A stretch of 8,211 nucleotides of DNA from Candidatus Omnitrophota bacterium (GTDB taxonomy: Bacteria > Omnitrophota > Gorgyraeia > JABMRG01 > JAFGKX01), in contig JAFGKX010000113.1 in the NCBI GenBank assembly GCA_016928375.1, forward strand, positions 1 through 8,211, read 5' to 3'. A program made the position numbers and the translations under genes. Shown here one piece after another: positions 5,959 through 8,211 of this stretch (positions are counted from its first letter, which is position 1; every line of letters begins with the position of its first letter). Below the pieces are notes generated by a model that did not search any database, had not been told where the DNA came from, and saw only the letters and a program-made list of their open reading frames with translations.

Positions 5959-7856
5959 TCAGGCTTCTTCAGCAGCTGGAACCCTCCTTTGCGGAGGATA
6001 ACCTTATAACCGCACTTGTTTTTCAGGTATTCCAGGCAGTTAGGTTTTTCAAAATTCGGGTCCTTTAAAAGCAGATAATCGGGCTTGTTATATAAATGCA
6101 GGAATGCACTTATTTTTCTATTGTTCGGTAATTGCGGGCAAAGCATTTCTGAAGCGCCGATCGACGCGGTGACGGGAATCATGGATATTATATCGTTCAA
6201 GTCCTGTAATCTTTTTTTATCTTCTGCGGTAAACTTAAAGCTTATCGTGTTGAATCCCCCAACAAAATGTCTTCTGTTGAGAACAGCTCCGTACTTCCAG
6301 CTGAACGCTAAGGACGCAAGAAATACTGCTATCAATAGTAGCTGTATTCTTCCCCGCAATGTTCTTAAGGGGACAAAAAGGGAAGCGTCGTTCGTCTGGA
6401 TATCCCGTAATACGTATAGGAGGCACAAAAACAGGAAAGGCACTATATACCATACATATTGAAAGGCGATCTGGTAGAGAGGCATATGTGTACCCAGAAG
6501 CGTTACGGCCAGCCCGAAAATAAATAAGAGGTAATTACGTTTGCGCAAGAGGGGTATGAAAAGTACCGGGCCGAAAAGCTGGCAGAAATAAAGAATCTTT
6601 TCTTTTATAAAAACCTTATGTAATACATATACAGGGTTGGTGATAATGGTCTTGAGTATCTCGCCTGCGCCCCCTGCCCTGTTGAGCATGAGGCTTTCGT
6701 AGTAGAAAAATTGCTGATTAATCCCCCATATTTTATCTACAAAGTTATAGATCACTCCGTATATGACACAAGCCCCAAAACAGTAGCCTGCGAACCTTAG
6801 GTTCTTCCTGTCGTTAAGATAAATGAACAGCGCAAGAAAGAATAGCAGTATATACATATCCTCCTTTACGCTTAAAAACAGAACTATGGATGTTATAAAA
6901 CCGAAGGTATTTTTGGTCTCCAGGAAATAAAACAGCAAAAAGGCGCAAAGCGGCAAAAATGAGAGCTGGTGTACGTCATAGAAGTTGGCTCCGTGATTGG
7001 CCGGATGAAGCAAAAAGGCCGCTGCGATAATCAATGAGGCGAAATTAGACTTAAGCACCTTCTTACAGAGCAAAAATAACGGCAGGGCTGCCATGGCTAT
7101 GGAGAGGCTCTGGATAATGAGCAGTGTCTCGGTTCTTGAAAAAAGATAAAAGAATGGCAGATAGATCAAAAAAATAAAATCATAATGGTCAAAAAAAAGG
7201 CAAGCGTTAAAATATGGGGCGTACGAAACACTCATAAAATTACCGTGAAGTGTATTCACGCAGGCATTTTGAAGAAGGCCTAAATCCAGGGCATGTGTCT
7301 GAAGATGGTAATGATTGAGAATGGTATAGTACGAAAAATAGCACGCATAACCCAGTATAAGTAAAGTCAGTATTATATACGAAGTGACATTGTTAATTAC
7401 TATTTCCTTTTTTAAGAAGGGCGCAGAACATATACCGGAGCCTTTTGCTGTCCGGTATATATATACTACCGACAATAATGTGATTAAGGCCATAAGCGAA
7501 GTGGCATGCCACCAGACCTGCTCATTCACAACAAAAGGTATTACAAACAGAAAAGAAATAAACCTAAGTAGCCTGGTCAAAAGAAACCTGGCGGAGTCGT
7601 TGCCAAGCCTGCCTGCAACGCGGGCTATTAGATAAAGCGATACCGATAAGACCGATATGGCGAAAAAGGACGATATTATCGCCTTAATAATCTGCGCCTG
7701 GCTTTCCGGGGTAAGCGCATTATTGAGGCCGTACGACGGCACTATATGCCAATTTCTTATCTCCCATACAAACAGGCCCAAAGACACGGCAGAAACAAGC
7801 GTCAGGATAAAAAAACCCCCGATTTTTATTAACCTGTTTATTAAAGCCGTTTTCAT
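5955..7856 (-). CDS. DUF2079 polytopic membrane protein, probable GT-C glycosyltransferase
   Basis: This 633-residue protein is largely hydrophobic, with a dozen or more membrane segments, and shows DUF2079 landmarks: THALDLGLLQNACVNTLHG (187-205), a YLPFFYLFSRTETLLIIQS stretch (232-250), FLLHPANHGANFYDVHQ (281-297) and LSVKEDMYILL (328-338). DUF2079 proteins are poorly characterised but resemble GT-C glycosyltransferases that use lipid-linked sugar donors, so an outer-face sugar transfer role is inferred from family and context. ATG 7856 is chosen because AGGAGG lies ten bases upstream and the protein then starts naturally with a short basic end before the first helix. The reading frame is open back to TTG 7922, but those 22 extra residues look like the C-terminal remains of the broken methyltransferase upstream. 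The stop overlaps the following GT2 start by four bases, so the two are very likely co-transcribed and coupled. Confidence 0.88.
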   Translation of the reverse strand: MKTALINRLIKIGGFFILTLVSAVSLGLFVWEIRNWHIVPSYGLNNALTPESQAQIIKAIISSFFAISVLSVSLYLIARVAGRLGNDSARFLLTRLLRFISFLFVIPFVVNEQVWWHATSLMALITLLSVVYIYRTAKGSGICSAPFLKKEIVINNVTSYIILTLLILGYACYFSYYTILNHYHLQTHALDLGLLQNACVNTLHGNFMSVSYAPYFNACLFFDHYDFIFLIYLPFFYLFSRTETLLIIQSLSIAMAALPLFLLCKKVLKSNFASLIIAAAFLLHPANHGANFYDVHQLSFLPLCAFLLFYFLETKNTFGFITSIVLFLSVKEDMYILLFFLALFIYLNDRKNLRFAGYCFGACVIYGVIYNFVDKIWGINQQFFYYESLMLNRAGGAGEILKTIITNPVYVLHKVFIKEKILYFCQLFGPVLFIPLLRKRNYLLFIFGLAVTLLGTHMPLYQIAFQYVWYIVPFLFLCLLYVLRDIQTNDASLFVPLRTLRGRIQLLLIAVFLASLAFSWKYGAVLNRRHFVGGFNTISFKFTAEDKKRLQDLNDIISMIPVTASIGASEMLCPQLPNNRKISAFLHLYNKPDYLLLKDPNFEKPNCLEYLKNKCGYKVILRKGGFQLLKKPE

Positions 7857-7862
7857 TATAAT

Positions 7863-8146
7863 TTGCCCTCCTATGACCACATATTGCCCGCTAAGAGGTA
7901 ACTTTTCGCGCACAACGTTCAATGTTACCGAGCCATTTCCATTTCAGTCCAGGTGGAAAAAACAAAAGATAATTAATGCGCATATTCCGCAATCCGGAAA
8001 AAGCAACCTTTTTTTCATATTCTCAAGCAACCATTTAACCTTCGCCTCGAGAAAAAGGTCTTAATCGGGCCTATTAAACACTTCAGGGAATTTCTCATCC
8101 CGCTAGAATAGTTCTCTGCGTAAAGATCAAATTCAGGCATAGGCAT
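7863..8146 (-). pseudogene. Broken class I SAM-dependent methyltransferase
   Basis: No intact frame exists, but three pieces in shifted minus-strand frames line up with the ends of one methyltransferase family. From ATG 8146 or 8140 the text reads PEFDLYAENYSSGMRNSLK and CLIGPIKTFF (to about 8051). From 8048 it continues in another frame as EAKVKWLLENMKKRLLF, then DCGIC, perhaps the relic of the glycine-rich SAM motif. From 7983 a third frame reads RINYLLFFPPGLKW and KWLGNIERCAR, and from about 7910 the last piece is REKLPLSGQYVVIGG, which resembles the usual C-terminal end (LPLGGQYVVVARK-like). Such enzymes normally have about 220-250 residues; here fewer than 100 are traceable, so most of the SAM-binding core is deleted and at least two frameshifts are present. 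The intact ancestor was probably the first gene of this cluster. The family is recognised from memory of its pattern, not by alignment. Confidence 0.65.
7867..7872 (-). promoter_or_regulatory. Strong Shine-Dalgarno (AGGAGG) for the DUF2079 gene
   Basis: AGGAGG followed by G and CAAATTATA leads into ATG 7856, a spacing of ten bases. It is the clearest ribosome site in the window and decides the start of the DUF2079 gene against the in-frame TTG 7922. It lies inside the C-terminal remnant of the preceding broken gene. Confidence 0.75.
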
Positions 8147-8211
8147 GTTCGCGTTAAAAATTAGTTATAATTATATAAATATATTTTCGGCCCTTTTTTA
8201 TCGGCTTCTCT

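Noticed and set aside
5984..5998. CCTCCTTTGCGGAGG inside the end of the DUF2079 gene as a hairpin or ribosome site for the next gene
   Set aside because: It is within coding sequence, the stem is only five pairs, and the GGAGG is more than 25 bases from either candidate start of the next gene.
7657..8064. Plus-strand open frame of 135 codons
   Set aside because: It mirrors the DUF2079 N-terminal region and the methyltransferase remnant, whose minus-strand readings are recognisable proteins.
8170..8175. TATAAT on the minus strand about 24 nt before the broken methyltransferase start, as a promoter -10 box
   Set aside because: The surrounding 40 bases are nearly all A/T and no TTGACA-like box lies 15-19 bases upstream (the sequence there is TAAAAAAGGGCCG), so the match is not convincing.

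Overview
The window is a compact bacterial gene cluster, moderately AT-rich, with every recognisable gene on the minus strand (transcribed from high to low coordinates). All five intact genes point to cell-envelope glycan or lipid glycosylation. The mix of a DUF2079 protein, an ArnT/PMT-like membrane glycosyltransferase, two DPM1/ALG5-like GT2 enzymes and a spermidine-synthase-like membrane fusion is typical of uncultivated Gram-negative or candidate-phylum genomes (for example Omnitrophota). That placement is a guess from gene style; no rRNA or other marker is present.

In transcription order: (1) at 7863-8146, the wreck of a class I SAM-dependent methyltransferase, with recognisable N- and C-terminal pieces in shifted frames and the central part missing; (2) 5955-7856, a DUF2079 polytopic membrane protein, probably a GT-C glycosyltransferase, with a clear AGGAGG ribosome site; (3) 5209-5958, an ALG5-like GT2, overlapping the previous gene by 4 nt; (4) a 282-nt gap (4927-5208) with a perfect 42-bp palindrome and a possible gene remnant; (5) 4150-4926, a DPM1-like GT2; (6) a 202-nt gap (3948-4149) with two consecutive hairpins; (7) 2421-3947, an ArnT/PMT-like GT-C glycosyltransferase with a GTG start; (8) 19-2286, a duplicated transporter-like membrane domain fused to a spermidine-synthase-like Rossmann domain.

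Inferred joint function: the two cytoplasmic GT2 enzymes would charge a polyprenyl phosphate with sugars, and the two GT-C-type membrane proteins would use such lipid-linked sugars on the outer face of the membrane. The fused spermidine-synthase-like protein keeps a nucleotide-binding fold but lacks the usual DSSDP active-site signature, so its substrate is open.

I see no CRISPR array, tRNA, rRNA, transposase, toxin-antitoxin pair or defence system, and nothing that I can honestly call a new system. The most informative unlisted features are the degraded methyltransferase, the 42-bp palindrome and the tandem hairpins. Three start codons were moved or weighed: 2286 rather than 2325, 7856 rather than 7922, and GTG 5958 versus ATG 5946.
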